Shown one piece after another: positions 9,282 through 18,557 of a stretch of DNA of 64,000 bases. The notes below the pieces were generated by a model. The model ran no database searches, was not told where the DNA came from, and saw only the letters and a list, made by a program, of their open reading frames with translations. Position 1 is the stretch's first letter. Every line of letters begins with the position of its first letter. A program made the translations under genes and the position numbers. The stretch comes from Chitinolyticbacter meiyuanensis (GTDB lineage Bacteria > Pseudomonadota > Gammaproteobacteria > Burkholderiales > Chitinibacteraceae), in NCBI RefSeq assembly GCF_008033135.1, contig NZ_CP041335.1, forward strand, positions 3,105,925 through 3,169,924, given 5' to 3'.

Positions 9282-10106
9282 TCAGTCGCGGCCTTGCCAG
9301 CGGGAGAACCACTTGAACAGCCGACGATAGGCGTCGGCAGCAGCTTCCGGATTCGGACCAAGCGTGACACCCTGGCCGGGATAGCGGCCAGCCGGTACAT
9401 CGCGGCGCACCCTGAGCTCGCCACCGGGCACGTCAAACTCATGGTAGGTCAATGGATAGGCCACCAAGTGCAGCATGCCCTCGCCTTCGCGCTCGACGAG
9501 CTCGCGGCACGGCTCAATCAAGCTCCAATCGTCCGATTCACCACTCAGCATCAGCGTCGGGACCTTGGTGCGATAGCGCTTGTCCTTGAGCGCGGCGCTG
9601 CAACCGGGGTAGAAGGCTGCGGCGACCACCAGCCCGTCGGTCTGCCGGCCGGCCAGCACCAAGGCTGCAGCGCCGCCGTGCGCCCAGCCGACCACGCCGA
9701 TCCGCTCTGCATCGACTTCGCCCCGCGTGCGCAACCAGGCCACAGCCCACTGCGCATCGTCGGCACGGCGTGCCACCGTGACCTTTTCCCGTGTCGGCCT
9801 GACTGTGCACTGCTCGCGCACGCCACGGCTGCCAAAGCTGTCCGGGATCAGCACTGCATAGCCCAGCTCCTGGAACAGCCCCGCCATATGTGCATAGCGT
9901 GGGCCAAGCTGGCCACGCCGCACCATGCCTTCGCAGCCATGCAGCAATACCACCGCTGGTGCCGCCACATCGCCATCCGGCGGTGCGAAGTACTCGGCAC
10001 GCAAGGTGGCGCCACGCGGGCCGGCCAGGGTGACCGGTTCGGCATGGCTGGACAGGCTGACCAGCAGCAACAGCCCCCAGGAGCAGGAGCGGAGTATGGA
10101 GTGCAT
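9282..10106 (-). CDS. Secreted dienelactone hydrolase-like protein with Ala at the nucleophile
   Basis: 274 residues: a signal peptide (MHSILRSCSWGLLLLVSLSSHA, cleaved about residue 22) and an alpha/beta-hydrolase domain of the dienelactone hydrolase type. VVLLHGCEG near residue 53 forms the oxyanion strand and turn. The nucleophile elbow reads GVVGWAHGG, where the family has Ser or Cys; here residue 142 is alanine (codon GCG). The acid (D192 or D193 in SGESDDWS) and histidine (H222 in TYHEFD) are still present. The protein is predicted periplasmic. It may be a binding or non-hydrolytic member. The start at M-H-S was taken because it begins the signal peptide. Confidence 0.8.
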   Translation of the reverse strand: MHSILRSCSWGLLLLVSLSSHAEPVTLAGPRGATLRAEYFAPPDGDVAAPAVVLLHGCEGMVRRGQLGPRYAHMAGLFQELGYAVLIPDSFGSRGVREQCTVRPTREKVTVARRADDAQWAVAWLRTRGEVDAERIGVVGWAHGGAAALVLAGRQTDGLVVAAAFYPGCSAALKDKRYRTKVPTLMLSGESDDWSLIEPCRELVEREGEGMLHLVAYPLTYHEFDVPGGELRVRRDVPAGRYPGQGVTLGPNPEAAADAYRRLFKWFSRWQGRD

Positions 10107-10229
10107 GTGGAAGATCAGAGAAAACTGAACGACGGGCAGGCCGCACTTTAGCACAGCACAGACACGCGGGCTTGGCAGTGCGCATTGGCTCGGCTACATC
10201 GTAGGAGTCGGGGCAGAAGGCAGCACACC

Positions 10230-11024
10230 ATGAGCGATACCTTGCGCTGTGACATCCAGCACGATGTCGCCATCGTCACGTTGGCACGCGCCGAGCGTAG
10301 CAACGCCTTCAACGATGTGATGATCGCCGAGCTGACCTCCATGCTGGCAGCGCTCGCACAAAATGGCCGGCTGCGTGCCTTGGTGCTGCAGGCCGACGGC
10401 GCCCACTTCTGTGCCGGCCTTGATTACGAATGGCTGCTGCGTGCTTCCGAGGCCGACCAGCATCGCAACTTCGAGGATGCGCTGGCGCTATCGCGCCTGC
10501 TGCAATTGCTCGACCGCATGACGATGCCGACCATCGCCTGTGTGCAAGGCAGCGTCCTTGGCATCGGCGTGGGCATCGTGGCCTGCTGCGATCTGGTGGT
10601 GGCCCGGCAGGACAGCGACTTTCAACTCGCCGAAGTCCGCTTCGGACTCGTCCCGGCCGTCACCGCACCCTACCTGCAGGCGAGACTGGGCCGATCGGCG
10701 ATGCGACGCTACGTGCTGACCGCGGAAACACTGCCATGCGCCATCGCCAAGCGGCTAGGTCTGGTGCATGAGGTGGTCGAGGACGAAGTTGGGCTGGCAC
10801 GGCAACGCGATCGCTGGCTTAGCCAGCTGGCCCGCAACGGGCCGCAGGCAATGGCCGCAGCAAAGCGACTGCTGGCCGTCATCGAGCATCGGCCGATCGA
10901 CGACACGCTGCTGTCGGACATTGCCCACCGCATCGCCCACCTGCGCACCCGCCCTGAAGCCCGGGAAGGCGTAGCCGCCCATGTGCAAGGGCGAGCGCCA
11001 CGCTGGGTGGCGGGCGGTGACTAA
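10230..11024 (+). CDS. Enoyl-CoA hydratase/isomerase family protein
   Basis: A 264-residue crotonase-fold protein. GAHFCAGLDYEWL supplies the first oxyanion-hole segment and GSVLGIGVGIVACCDLVVA the second, followed by FQLAEVRFGLVPAVTAPYL, which resembles methylglutaconyl-CoA hydratases of leucine breakdown. The second oxyanion segment has GIG rather than the usual GGG. The substrate cannot be told from sequence alone, and no other leucine or fatty-acid degradation gene is adjacent. The ATG at 10230 has AGAAGG 9 bases upstream. It diverges from the secreted hydrolase gene. Confidence 0.85.
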   Translation: MSDTLRCDIQHDVAIVTLARAERSNAFNDVMIAELTSMLAALAQNGRLRALVLQADGAHFCAGLDYEWLLRASEADQHRNFEDALALSRLLQLLDRMTMPTIACVQGSVLGIGVGIVACCDLVVARQDSDFQLAEVRFGLVPAVTAPYLQARLGRSAMRRYVLTAETLPCAIAKRLGLVHEVVEDEVGLARQRDRWLSQLARNGPQAMAAAKRLLAVIEHRPIDDTLLSDIAHRIAHLRTRPEAREGVAAHVQGRAPRWVAGGD

Positions 11025-11025
11025 C

Positions 11026-11205
11026 TCATGGTAAGACCGGCGGCATCCGAGACTGGGTTTGCTGCTGTTGCCATTGCGCTTCGGCAACAGTCAGCAGGCG
11101 CGGCACAACCGCCTGTTGCATCGTCGCTTGCTGCGGTTGCGCGGTTGTTCCGGCAGGGGCCCGCTTTGCGATCGGGCCGGAGGACATGTCATAGACGTAC
11201 AGCAT
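11026..11205 (-). CDS. Small uncharacterised protein, 59 residues
   Basis: A short open frame in an otherwise empty gap, coding MLYVYDMSSGPIAKRAPAG and ending MPPVLP. It is supported by a near-perfect ribosome site, GGGAGGG, 6 bases before the ATG, and by an exact fit between the crotonase stop and the ppiD terminator. The protein is rich in Gln (a QWQQQQTQ run), Ala and Pro, with no membrane segment and no cysteine. A small GCAA-tetraloop hairpin (stem GCCCC) lies just ahead of the ribosome site. I do not recognise the family. It could be a real small protein conserved in close relatives. Confidence 0.55.
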   Translation of the reverse strand: MLYVYDMSSGPIAKRAPAGTTAQPQQATMQQAVVPRLLTVAEAQWQQQQTQSRMPPVLP

Positions 11206-11301
11206 GGTGAGCCCTCCCTGAGCGCCCCTTGCGGGGCTAAATACTTACAACTCGAATATCGGCCGGGTGCCGGGGAAATTCAATCCCGTTCGTCACCATG
11301 A

Positions 11302-11332
11302 AAAAAAGCGACAGCTTGGCTGTCGCTTTTTT
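11302..11332. terminator. Bidirectional terminator downstream of ppiD
   Basis: A 14-bp perfect stem including flanking A6/T6 (AAAAAAGCGACAGC with its complement) and a TTG loop. It lies 19 bases past the ppiD stop and can work on both strands. Confidence 0.88.
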
Positions 11333-11350
11333 GGTCACAAAAATTGCAGC

Positions 11351-13186
11351 TTACTCGGTAGCCGGCTTGCTGCGGTACTCAACCTTGATGCTCTTCTTCA
11401 AGTCTTCGATGTACTTCGATACTTCGACCTGGCCATACATCTGTCCCAGTTGCTGGCTCATGCGCTTGGCCGCCTCGCCTTCCATTGCTGGTGCCGGCTT
11501 GGCCGCCACCACCTTGTAGATCACATAACCCACGCCGGGTTGGGCCGCACCGACATAGGCCGGCAGCTTGGCGGCATCGGCATGGAACAACGATTGCAAC
11601 GTTGCCGGCACCAGGCCTGGTTCACCCAGGCGACCCAGCGTCTTGGGCTCGGCCCAGGTCACTGCTGGCGTCTGGCCCGCCTGCAGCGCAGCCAACTGCT
11701 TGGCCCCTTCAGTCGCCGCAACCTTCTCGGCCTTCTCGCGCTTGAGCTTGGCTTCGATGTCCGGCGTCACGATAGCCAGCGGGGTCTGGGCTGCAGGCTT
11801 GTGCTCCAGCACACGCACGGAAACCAGCGTGCCCGGCGCCACTTCCACCGGCTCCGAATTGTGCTTGCCCTTGAGCACGTCTTCGCTGAAGGCGGCCTCG
11901 GCGAGCTTCGGGTTGTTCAGCTGCGGATCCTGCGCACCCTGGCGGGTGATCCAGCCGCTTTGCTGGATCTGCAGCTTGAACTGCTCTGCAGCAGGCTTGA
12001 GGCTGTCGGCGTGGTTATAGACAAATTCGCCGAACTGCGCGGCCTGATCCGTGTACAGCTTGTCCGCCTTCTCACTCTTCAGCTGTGCCGTGATCTGCGG
12101 CTTGAGTTCGTCGAACGACTTGGCTTTGATCTCGTCGACCCGGATGATGTGGTAGCCGTAATCGGTCTCGACCGGCTCACTGATCTGGCCTTGCGGCAGC
12201 TTGAGCATGGCTACCTTGAACGGCTCGACGAAATTGGTCTCTGCGTTCACCCAGCCCAGATCGCCACCGTTGTCAGCCGAACCCGGATCCTTGGAATACT
12301 GCTTGGCCAGCTCGGCGAACTTGGCCGGTTGGGCCTTCAGTTCCTGCACCAGCTTTTCGGCCTGCGCCTTTGCCTGTTGCTTGACCTCCGGCTTGGCGTC
12401 TTTGGCTGCCTCGATCAGGATGTGCGAAACCTTGCGCTCCTCACCGGCCAAGGTCTTCTTGTTGTCGTCGAAGTACTTCTGCACTTCGGCGTCGCTCAGT
12501 TGCTGCGCATCTGCAATCGCTTGGCGCGACAACGCCACGTACTCGACCTTGACCATCTCCGGCGCACGGAATTCAGCCTGATGGCTGTCGTAGTATTTCT
12601 TGACCTCATCAGCGCTGACGGCGGTGCCGGCCACGAAGTCCTCGGCCTTCAGCGTGGCGATCTGCACTTCGCGTGTTTCGCCCACCAGCTTGGCAAGGCG
12701 GGTCAGCGCCGTCTGCGACAGGATGTTGGTACCGGCATAAGCGCCGAGCAGCGAGCGCGCTACGATGCTGTCGCGGACGCGTTGTTCGAATTGCGGTACC
12801 GACATGCCCTGTGCTGCCAGCATGTCCTGATAACGCTTCACGTCGAACTTGCCATCGACCTGGAACGCGGGCACCTGCGCAATGGCCTGCTGCAGTTGTG
12901 CGGTGCTGGCATTGAGGTTGAGATTGTTGGCCGCGGCCAACACCAGCTTCTGCTGTACCAGTTGCTCAAGCACCATGGGCTTCATCTCGTTCGAGATCGG
13001 CTGCCGTCCAGTCGCTTCGGCGATGTCGTAGTCGGTGATGCGCTGATTGCCGACCTTGGCCAGATAGGCCCCGTCTTCGCCCATCGCGCTGTAACCCGTG
13101 ACACCGGCAGTCACGACCAGGCCCAAGGCAACCAGGCCCAGCACCACCTGCACCAGCGTTTTATTTTTTTGAACGATATCAAACAT
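11351..13186 (-). CDS. ppiD: SurA N-domain / PpiD-type periplasmic peptidyl-prolyl isomerase
   Basis: A 611-residue inner-membrane-anchored periplasmic chaperone. A short cytoplasmic tail (MFDIVQKNKTLVQ) leads into one transmembrane helix (about residues 13-33), followed by a SurA-like N domain and a parvulin domain around residues 255-360 (RKVSHILIEA, YSKDPGSADNGGDLGWV, PVETDYGYHIIRV). PpiD assists outer-membrane and secreted proteins leaving the Sec translocon. The position downstream of HU and two tRNAs is like that seen in relatives, but a terminator separates it from the tRNAs, so it has its own promoter. Confidence 0.93.
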   Translation of the reverse strand: MFDIVQKNKTLVQVVLGLVALGLVVTAGVTGYSAMGEDGAYLAKVGNQRITDYDIAEATGRQPISNEMKPMVLEQLVQQKLVLAAANNLNLNASTAQLQQAIAQVPAFQVDGKFDVKRYQDMLAAQGMSVPQFEQRVRDSIVARSLLGAYAGTNILSQTALTRLAKLVGETREVQIATLKAEDFVAGTAVSADEVKKYYDSHQAEFRAPEMVKVEYVALSRQAIADAQQLSDAEVQKYFDDNKKTLAGEERKVSHILIEAAKDAKPEVKQQAKAQAEKLVQELKAQPAKFAELAKQYSKDPGSADNGGDLGWVNAETNFVEPFKVAMLKLPQGQISEPVETDYGYHIIRVDEIKAKSFDELKPQITAQLKSEKADKLYTDQAAQFGEFVYNHADSLKPAAEQFKLQIQQSGWITRQGAQDPQLNNPKLAEAAFSEDVLKGKHNSEPVEVAPGTLVSVRVLEHKPAAQTPLAIVTPDIEAKLKREKAEKVAATEGAKQLAALQAGQTPAVTWAEPKTLGRLGEPGLVPATLQSLFHADAAKLPAYVGAAQPGVGYVIYKVVAAKPAPAMEGEAAKRMSQQLGQMYGQVEVSKYIEDLKKSIKVEYRSKPATE

Positions 13187-13285
13187 GAAAACAGCCGCTC
13201 CACGATCCGATTTTGGCGGCAGCTATGATGCCAGAAGGCGCACGGACTGTGTTGGCCCGTCGGCACGGATGCGCGGCGCAACAAC

Positions 13286-13317
13286 AAAAACGCCAAGCAT
13301 TGCTGCTTGGCGTTTTT
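13286..13317 (-). terminator. Terminator after tRNA-Asp
   Basis: A 14-bp perfect stem (AAAAACGCCAAGCA with its complement) and a 4-base loop, ending in T5 on the minus strand. It lies 8 bases beyond the CCA end of tRNA-Asp and closes the HU/tRNA transcript. Confidence 0.88.
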
Positions 13318-13325
13318 GACAAAGC

Positions 13326-13402
13326 TGGCGGAGCGGACGGGGCTCGAACCCGCGACCCCCGGCGTGACAGGCCGGTATTCTAACCAACTGAACTACCGCT
13401 CC
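13326..13402 (-). tRNA. tRNA-Asp (GTC)
   Basis: A 77-base cloverleaf with encoded CCA. The acceptor stem is GGAGCGG/CCGCTCC, the D-loop contains AGTTGGTTAGA, the anticodon loop is CTGTCAC with anticodon GTC, and the T-loop is GGTTCGAGCC. It is the second of two tandem tRNAs downstream of the HU gene. Confidence 0.97.
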
Positions 13403-13481
13403 GTTGAGAGACAGCGATTCTAGCAGCTTTTCAGTGGTTTGCAACTTGTTTTCGTTGCGCTGAATTCTTGCTGAAGCACTG

Positions 13482-13558
13482 TGGTGGGTAGTAGTGGATT
13501 CGAACCACCGACCTCCTGCGTGTGAAGCAGGCGCTCTAACCAACTGAGCTAACCACCC
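13482..13558 (-). tRNA. tRNA-Val (CAC)
   Basis: A 77-base cloverleaf with encoded CCA. The acceptor stem GGGTGGT pairs with ACTACCC (one G-U pair); the anticodon stem CCTGC/GCAGG holds loop TTCACAC with anticodon CAC, reading GTG valine codons. It lies 79 bases upstream of tRNA-Asp and 41 bases past the HU stop. Confidence 0.96.
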
Positions 13559-13599
13559 TCTTGTCCTCGTCGCTTCGTTACCTCAGCGACGAAAGACAA

Positions 13600-13872
13600 T
13601 CATTGTACTGCATCTTTCAGGGATTTGCCAGCCCTGAATTTCGGCTGCTTGGCGGCATCGATCTTGATGGTTTCGCCAGTGCGTGGATTACGGCCGTTGC
13701 GGGCTTCGCGTTCGGCAACGTAGAAAGTGCCGAAGCCAACCAGCGTCACTTCGTCACCCTTCTTCAGCGCGGCGGATACGGCTTCGATGGTGGCGTCCAG
13801 CGCCTTGCCTGCGGCAGCCTTCGACAGGCCAGCGGATTCGGCAATAGCGTCGATGAGTTCGGATTTGTTCAC
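13600..13872 (-). CDS. hupB: DNA-binding protein HU-beta, GTG start
   Basis: A 90-residue histone-like HU protein that bends and compacts DNA as a dimer. All family marks are present: [27 protein letters not shown], the GFGTF turn, the beta-arm [16 protein letters not shown] with its Arg-Asn-Pro tip, and the closing [11 protein letters not shown]. The initiation codon is GTG with a GGGGAC ribosome site just upstream. Only 83 bases separate it from the lon stop, as in many proteobacteria. Downstream tRNA-Val and tRNA-Asp may be read through from it. Confidence 0.97.
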   Translation of the reverse strand: MNKSELIDAIAESAGLSKAAAGKALDATIEAVSAALKKGDEVTLVGFGTFYVAEREARNGRNPRTGETIKIDAAKQPKFRAGKSLKDAVQ

Positions 13873-13955
13873 TTACGTCCCCTTTGGTTCTGGTTGGATA
13901 GGTCCGGTCGGCCGATTGCCAGAGCTTTATAGCAAGCGGCAAAAAACCGTGTCAA

Positions 13956-16382
13956 CTAATGCTTGGTCGGTGGTGTTGCTGTTTCGGCACCAGCATCCAC
14001 CGGGGTTTGCGCGGCAACGGCCTCACCAGCTTCCCCCTTGGCGACGGGTTCCGGCTGGCGTTCCAGCGCGTGCCCCAGTACCTGGTCAAACCATTTGACC
14101 GAATGGATGGTGAGCCCACGTTTCACGTTGTCCGGAATTTCAGCAAGATCCTTGACGTTACCGTCTGGAATCAGCACGTGCTTGATGCCGCCGCGGTGCG
14201 CCGCGAGCAGCTTCTCCTTGAGGCCACCGATGGACAGCACTTCGCCGCGCAGCGTGATTTCACCAGTCATGGCGACATCGCAGCGCACCGGGATGCCGGT
14301 GAGGATGGACGTAACCGCCGTCGCAATGGCGATGCCCGCGGATGGGCCATCCTTGGGTGTGGCGCCTTCCGGCAAGTGGATGTGAATGTCGTTCTTCTCA
14401 TAGAACGCCGGATCGATACCGAGCTGCTCGGCACGCGAGCGCACCACTGACAGTGCCGCCTGAATCGATTCCTGCATCACTTCGCCCAGTTGGCCGGTCT
14501 GGATCATCTTGCCCTTGCCCGGCAGCTTCACCGCCTCGATAGTCAGCAACTCGCCGCCGACTTCGGTCCAGGCCAAGCCGGTGACCTGGCCAACCTGGTT
14601 CTGCTGCTCGGCCACGCCATACTCATAGCGACGCACACCCAGATACTTGTCGAGATTCTTCGGTGTGACGGTGAGCTTCTTATCAGACGGCTTCAGCATC
14701 AGGTTCTTCACCACCTTGCGGCAGATCTTGGCCACTTCGCGATCGAGGCTACGTACGCCGGCTTCGCGGGTGTAGTAGCGGACGATGTCCCGTACCGCAG
14801 CTTCGCTGATGACAAGCTCACCCTCGGCCACGCCATTGTTCTTCATCTGCTTGGGCACGAGATACTTGAGCGCGATGTTGACCTTCTCGTCCTCGGTGTA
14901 GCCCGACAGCCGGATGATCTCCATCCGGTCCAGCAACGGCGCCGGGATGTTGAGCGAATTGGCCGTGGCGACGAACATCACGTCCGACAGATCGTAGTCG
15001 ACCTCCAGGTAGTGATCGCTGAACGCATGATTCTGTTCGGGATCGAGCACCTCGAGCAGGGCCGAGCTTGGATCGCCGCGAAAATCGGCGCCCATCTTGT
15101 CGACCTCGTCCAGCAGGAACAGCGGGTTCTTCACGCCGACCTTGGTCATGCTCTGCAGGATCTTGCCCGGCATGGAGCCGATATAGGTGCGACGATGGCC
15201 GCGGATTTCTGCCTCGTCACGCACGCCGCCAAGCGCCATCCGCACGAACTTGCGGTTGGTGGCACGGGCGATCGACTCACCCAAACTGGTCTTGCCAACC
15301 CCGGGAGGGCCGACGAGGCAGAGGATGGGGGCTTTGAGCTTATCGACCCGGCCCTGCACCGCCAGATACTCGACGATACGCTCCTTGATCTTGTCGAGGC
15401 CGTAGTGATCGGCGTCGAGCACGGCTTCCGCCTCGGTGAGATCCTTGCTGATCTTGGACTTCTTCTTCCACGGCAGGCCGATCAATGTATCGATGTAGTT
15501 GCGCACCACGGTGGCTTCGGCACTCATCGGGCTCATCATGCGCAGCTTCTTGAGCTCGCCCTCGGCCTTCTCGCGCGCTTCCTTGCTCATGCCAGCAGCC
15601 TTGAGGCGCTTTTCCAGATCGTCAAGCTCGGCGTTCTCGTCGATCTCGCCCAGCTCCTTCTGGATCGCCTTGACCTGTTCGTTGAGGTAGTACTCGCGCT
15701 GGCTCTTCTCCATCTGCCGCTTTACACGGCCACGGATGCGCTTTTCCACCTGCAGGATGTCGAGCTCGGTCTCCAGCTGCTTGAGCAGATGCTCCATGCG
15801 CCGGCGCACGTCTTCCATTTCCAGCACGGCCTGCTTTTGCTCGAGCTTGAGCGGCAGATGCGCGGCGATGGTATCGGCAAGCCGGCCGGCCGACTCGATA
15901 CCGGACAATGAAGTGAGGATTTCCGGCGGGATCTTCTTGTTCAGCTTCACGTACTGGTCGAACTGGCTGAGCAGGGCGCGACGCATTGCCTCGGCCTCAG
16001 CACCGGCATCCTCGTTCGGATCATGCGGCAGTGCGTCGGCGCGCAGATAACCCTCTTCGTCGAGCAGCGCATGCACGGTGGCGCGCTGCACGCCTTCGAC
16101 CAGCACCTTCACAGTGCCGTCTGGCAACTTGAGTAGCTGCAGCACGGTGGCCACCGTCCCGACCGGGTAGATGTCGGCCATGCTGGGCTCGTCCTTCTGC
16201 GCATTCTTTTGCGCGACGAGCAGGATATGCCGCCCCTCTTCCATCGCCGCCTCGAGCGCGCGGATGGACTTGGGACGACCAACAAACAGGGGAATCACCA
16301 TGTGCGGGAACACCACTACGTCCCGCAGCGGCAACATCGGGAAACGAGCAGGCTCGTTGGGCAGAACTTGGGATTCGGACAT
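13956..16382 (-). CDS. lon: ATP-dependent protease Lon
   Basis: An 808-residue LonA. The N-terminal substrate-binding domain ([23 protein letters not shown]) is followed by a coiled helical part, the AAA+ module with Walker [12 protein letters not shown] and Walker [10 protein letters not shown], and the serine-lysine protease domain (catalytic serine in [12 protein letters not shown], lysine in [10 protein letters not shown]). It degrades misfolded and regulatory proteins in the cytoplasm. The C-terminal tail (about 35 residues after [14 protein letters not shown]) is Ala/Glu-rich and longer than in E. coli Lon. A TTGAAT/CCACAT pair upstream suggests heat-shock control. Lon lies downstream of clpX but behind a 168-base gap. 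Confidence 0.98.
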   Translation of the reverse strand: MSESQVLPNEPARFPMLPLRDVVVFPHMVIPLFVGRPKSIRALEAAMEEGRHILLVAQKNAQKDEPSMADIYPVGTVATVLQLLKLPDGTVKVLVEGVQRATVHALLDEEGYLRADALPHDPNEDAGAEAEAMRRALLSQFDQYVKLNKKIPPEILTSLSGIESAGRLADTIAAHLPLKLEQKQAVLEMEDVRRRMEHLLKQLETELDILQVEKRIRGRVKRQMEKSQREYYLNEQVKAIQKELGEIDENAELDDLEKRLKAAGMSKEAREKAEGELKKLRMMSPMSAEATVVRNYIDTLIGLPWKKKSKISKDLTEAEAVLDADHYGLDKIKERIVEYLAVQGRVDKLKAPILCLVGPPGVGKTSLGESIARATNRKFVRMALGGVRDEAEIRGHRRTYIGSMPGKILQSMTKVGVKNPLFLLDEVDKMGADFRGDPSSALLEVLDPEQNHAFSDHYLEVDYDLSDVMFVATANSLNIPAPLLDRMEIIRLSGYTEDEKVNIALKYLVPKQMKNNGVAEGELVISEAAVRDIVRYYTREAGVRSLDREVAKICRKVVKNLMLKPSDKKLTVTPKNLDKYLGVRRYEYGVAEQQNQVGQVTGLAWTEVGGELLTIEAVKLPGKGKMIQTGQLGEVMQESIQAALSVVRSRAEQLGIDPAFYEKNDIHIHLPEGATPKDGPSAGIAIATAVTSILTGIPVRCDVAMTGEITLRGEVLSIGGLKEKLLAAHRGGIKHVLIPDGNVKDLAEIPDNVKRGLTIHSVKWFDQVLGHALERQPEPVAKGEAGEAVAAQTPVDAGAETATPPTKH

Positions 16383-16437
16383 AGGGAGGACCTGGTGGGT
16401 TGGGGTGCGGACGCGGCACAGGGCAGCGTCTCAGCAA

Positions 16438-16466
16438 TGATGTGGTCTGCACCGCGGAAATTCAAC
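16438..16466 (-). promoter_or_regulatory. Possible sigma-32 promoter of lon
   Basis: On the minus strand GTTGAAT (16466-16460) and CCACAT (16445-16440) are separated by 14 bases, close to the heat-shock consensus CTTGAAA / CCCCAT. It would start transcription about 50 bases before the lon ATG. Confidence 0.42.
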
Positions 16467-16505
16467 GCCGACGATGTCGACATTCCGGCCACACCACAAA
16501 GCGAT

Positions 16506-16529
16506 GCCGCCCGCACGATGGCGGGCGGC
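16506..16529 (-). terminator. Hairpin downstream of clpX
   Basis: A 9-bp perfect stem (GCCGCCCGC/GCGGGCGGC, 6-base loop) 21 bases past the clpX stop. There is no clear T tract, so it may be a weak terminator or an RNA-stabilising hairpin. Confidence 0.45.
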
Positions 16530-16550
16530 ACGTTTCAGACGCCTGGCGGA

Positions 16551-17825
16551 TCAGGCAGCGGCGCTCTGGTCCGGCTCGGCCAGCACGCGTTGCGGCTGCT
16601 GGTTGTCGATGATGGTTTCCGGGCCGACCACGACGCGGGCTACGCCTTCCAGTGCCGGCAGCTCGTACATGGTGTCGAGCAGGGCCGATTCCAGGATGGA
16701 GCGCAGACCACGCGCGCCGGTCTTGCGATCCATTGCCTTCTTGGCCGCCGCCGCCAACGCATCGGCCGTCACTTCCAGCTCGACATTCTCCAGCTCGAAC
16801 AACTTCTGGTATTGCTTGACCAGCGAGTTCTTCGGCTCGGTCAGGATCGAGATCAGTGCCGCCTCGTCGAGTTCGTCGAGCGTGGCAATCACTGGCACGC
16901 GACCGACGAATTCGGGAATCAAACCGAAGCGGATCAGGTCATCCGGCTCGACCTGGTGCAGCATCTTGCCAACGCTGCTCTTGTCGTCCTTGGCCTGCAC
17001 TTCGGCGCCAAAGCCAATGCCCCCCTTCACCGAACGGTTGCGGATGATCTTGTCCAGCCCCTCGAATGCGCCACCGACGATGAACAGGATATTGGTGGTA
17101 TCGACCTGCGGCATCTCGTGGTTGGGATGCTTGCGCCCGCCATGCGGCGGCACCGATGCGATAGTGCCTTCGATCAGCTTCAGCAGTGCCTGCTGCACGC
17201 CTTCACCAGACACATCACGGGTGATCGACGGGTTCTCGGACTTGCGGGCGATCTTGTCGATCTCGTCGATGTAGACGATGCCACGCTGAGCCTTCTCGAC
17301 GTCGTAATCGCACTGCTGCAACAACTTGGCGATGATGTGCTCGACATCCTCGCCAACGTAGCCGGCCTCGGTCAGCGTGGTGGCATCGGCGATGACGAAG
17401 GGCACGTCGATCATCTTTGCCAGCGTCTGCGCGAGCAATGTCTTGCCCGAGCCGGTCGGCCCGATCAACAGGATGTTGGACTTGGAGAGCTCAACATCGC
17501 CACCGATCTTCTGGCCCTTGGTCGCCAGCCGCTTGTAGTGGTTGTACACCGCCACGGCGAGGATCTTCTTGGCACGCTCCTGGCCGATCACGTACTGATC
17601 GAGCACCTCGCGGATCTCGGTCGGCTTGGGCAACTTCTTGCCGCCGGGCGTCTGAGCCTCGGCAGTGGGGAGCTGGGTGGCCTCGTCCTTGAGGATATCG
17701 GTGCACAGCTCGATGCACTCGTTGCAGATGAATACCTGCGGGCCAGCGATCAGCTTGTTCACTTCGTGCTGGCTCTTGCCGCAAAACGAGCAATACAACA
17801 GTTTTTCGTTGGATTTGTCGGTCAT
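16551..17825 (-). CDS. clpX: ClpX, ATPase subunit of ClpXP
   Basis: A 424-residue AAA+ unfoldase. The N-terminal zinc domain has four cysteines ([14 protein letters not shown] and [11 protein letters not shown]); then come Walker [13 protein letters not shown], Walker [11 protein letters not shown], and the ClpP-contacting IGFGAEVQ loop. ClpX unfolds tagged proteins into ClpP. The start at MTDKSNEKL (17825) matches E. coli and has GGGG at good spacing; an ATG 6 bases upstream (17831) is possible. It is separated from clpP by a terminator-like hairpin. Confidence 0.98.
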   Translation of the reverse strand: MTDKSNEKLLYCSFCGKSQHEVNKLIAGPQVFICNECIELCTDILKDEATQLPTAEAQTPGGKKLPKPTEIREVLDQYVIGQERAKKILAVAVYNHYKRLATKGQKIGGDVELSKSNILLIGPTGSGKTLLAQTLAKMIDVPFVIADATTLTEAGYVGEDVEHIIAKLLQQCDYDVEKAQRGIVYIDEIDKIARKSENPSITRDVSGEGVQQALLKLIEGTIASVPPHGGRKHPNHEMPQVDTTNILFIVGGAFEGLDKIIRNRSVKGGIGFGAEVQAKDDKSSVGKMLHQVEPDDLIRFGLIPEFVGRVPVIATLDELDEAALISILTEPKNSLVKQYQKLFELENVELEVTADALAAAAKKAMDRKTGARGLRSILESALLDTMYELPALEGVARVVVGPETIIDNQQPQRVLAEPDQSAAA

Positions 17826-17864
17826 GGCCATCTGCCCCGTGATGAGGCGTTAACAAATGCAAAA

Positions 17865-17887
17865 GCCGCCAGCGCGTCGCTGGCGGC
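17865..17887 (-). terminator. Terminator-like hairpin between clpP and clpX
   Basis: A 10-bp perfect stem (GCCGCCAGCG/CGCTGGCGGC) with a 3-base loop, followed on the minus strand by TTTTGCATTTG. It sits 22 bases past the clpP stop. It could reduce read-through into clpX. Confidence 0.65.
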
Positions 17888-17908
17888 GCGGAACGGAGCG
17901 CTGGCCAA

Positions 17909-18535
17909 TCAGGCCTGGGGAATGCGCGAAGTCACCACTTCGTCGACGAGGCCGTAGCTCTTGGCTTCGTCGGCTGCGAGGAAGTTGTCGCGATCAGTAT
18001 CGCGCTCGATCACTTCCAGGCTCTGACCGGTGTGCTTGGCCAGCAGCTCGTTGAGTTGGCGCTTGGTCTTCAGCAGCTCGCGGGCATGGATCTCGATGTC
18101 CGACGCCTGGCCAGCCAGACCGCCGATCAGCGGCTGGTGGATCATGATGCGCGAGTGCGGCAGTGCAAAGCGTTTGCCCTTGGCGCCCCCCGACAGCAGA
18201 AAGGCACCCATCGACGCCGCCATGCCCACGCACAGCGTCGAGACATCCGGCTTGATGAACTGCATGGTGTCGTAGATTGCCATGCCGGCAGTCACCGAGC
18301 CGCCCGGCGAGTTGATATAGAAGTGAATGTCCTTATCCGGATTTTCACTTTCCAGGAACAGGAGCTGGGCAACGACCAGATTGGCGGTCACGTCATTGAC
18401 GGGGCCGACCAGGAAGACGACCCGCTCCTTCAGCAGGCGCGAGTAGATGTCGTAGGCGCGCTCGCCCCGTCCGCTCTGCTCGATCACCATGGGGATGTAA
18501 CCGAGGTTTTGCGGGTCGAATTCCGATCGTTGCAT
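17909..18535 (-). CDS. clpP: ClpP protease subunit
   Basis: A 208-residue serine protease, the tetradecameric core of ClpXP. The catalytic triad is visible: S108 in [10 protein letters not shown]133 in RIMIHQP and D183 in RDTDRDNF. The handle region and [22 protein letters not shown] are typical. The start [15 protein letters not shown] was chosen because it gives the family length and a good ribosome site (AGGAAC). It lies 22 bases downstream of tig. Confidence 0.97.
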   Translation of the reverse strand: MQRSEFDPQNLGYIPMVIEQSGRGERAYDIYSRLLKERVVFLVGPVNDVTANLVVAQLLFLESENPDKDIHFYINSPGGSVTAGMAIYDTMQFIKPDVSTLCVGMAASMGAFLLSGGAKGKRFALPHSRIMIHQPLIGGLAGQASDIEIHARELLKTKRQLNELLAKHTGQSLEVIERDTDRDNFLAADEAKSYGLVDEVVTSRIPQA

Positions 18536-18557
18536 GTTCAGTTCCTGTGTAGCGGCA

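Noticed and set aside
11267..13228. A 653-codon plus-strand open frame
   Set aside because: It lies exactly opposite ppiD, whose family match is certain; Leu/Arg/His-rich shadow protein.
13223..13543. A 106-codon minus-strand frame
   Set aside because: It runs across both tRNA genes and the terminator; not a protein gene.
14490..15911. A 473-codon plus-strand open frame
   Set aside because: Antisense to lon; no domain, composition of a shadow frame.
16209..17957. A 582-codon plus-strand open frame
   Set aside because: Antisense to clpX and the start of lon; shadow frame.
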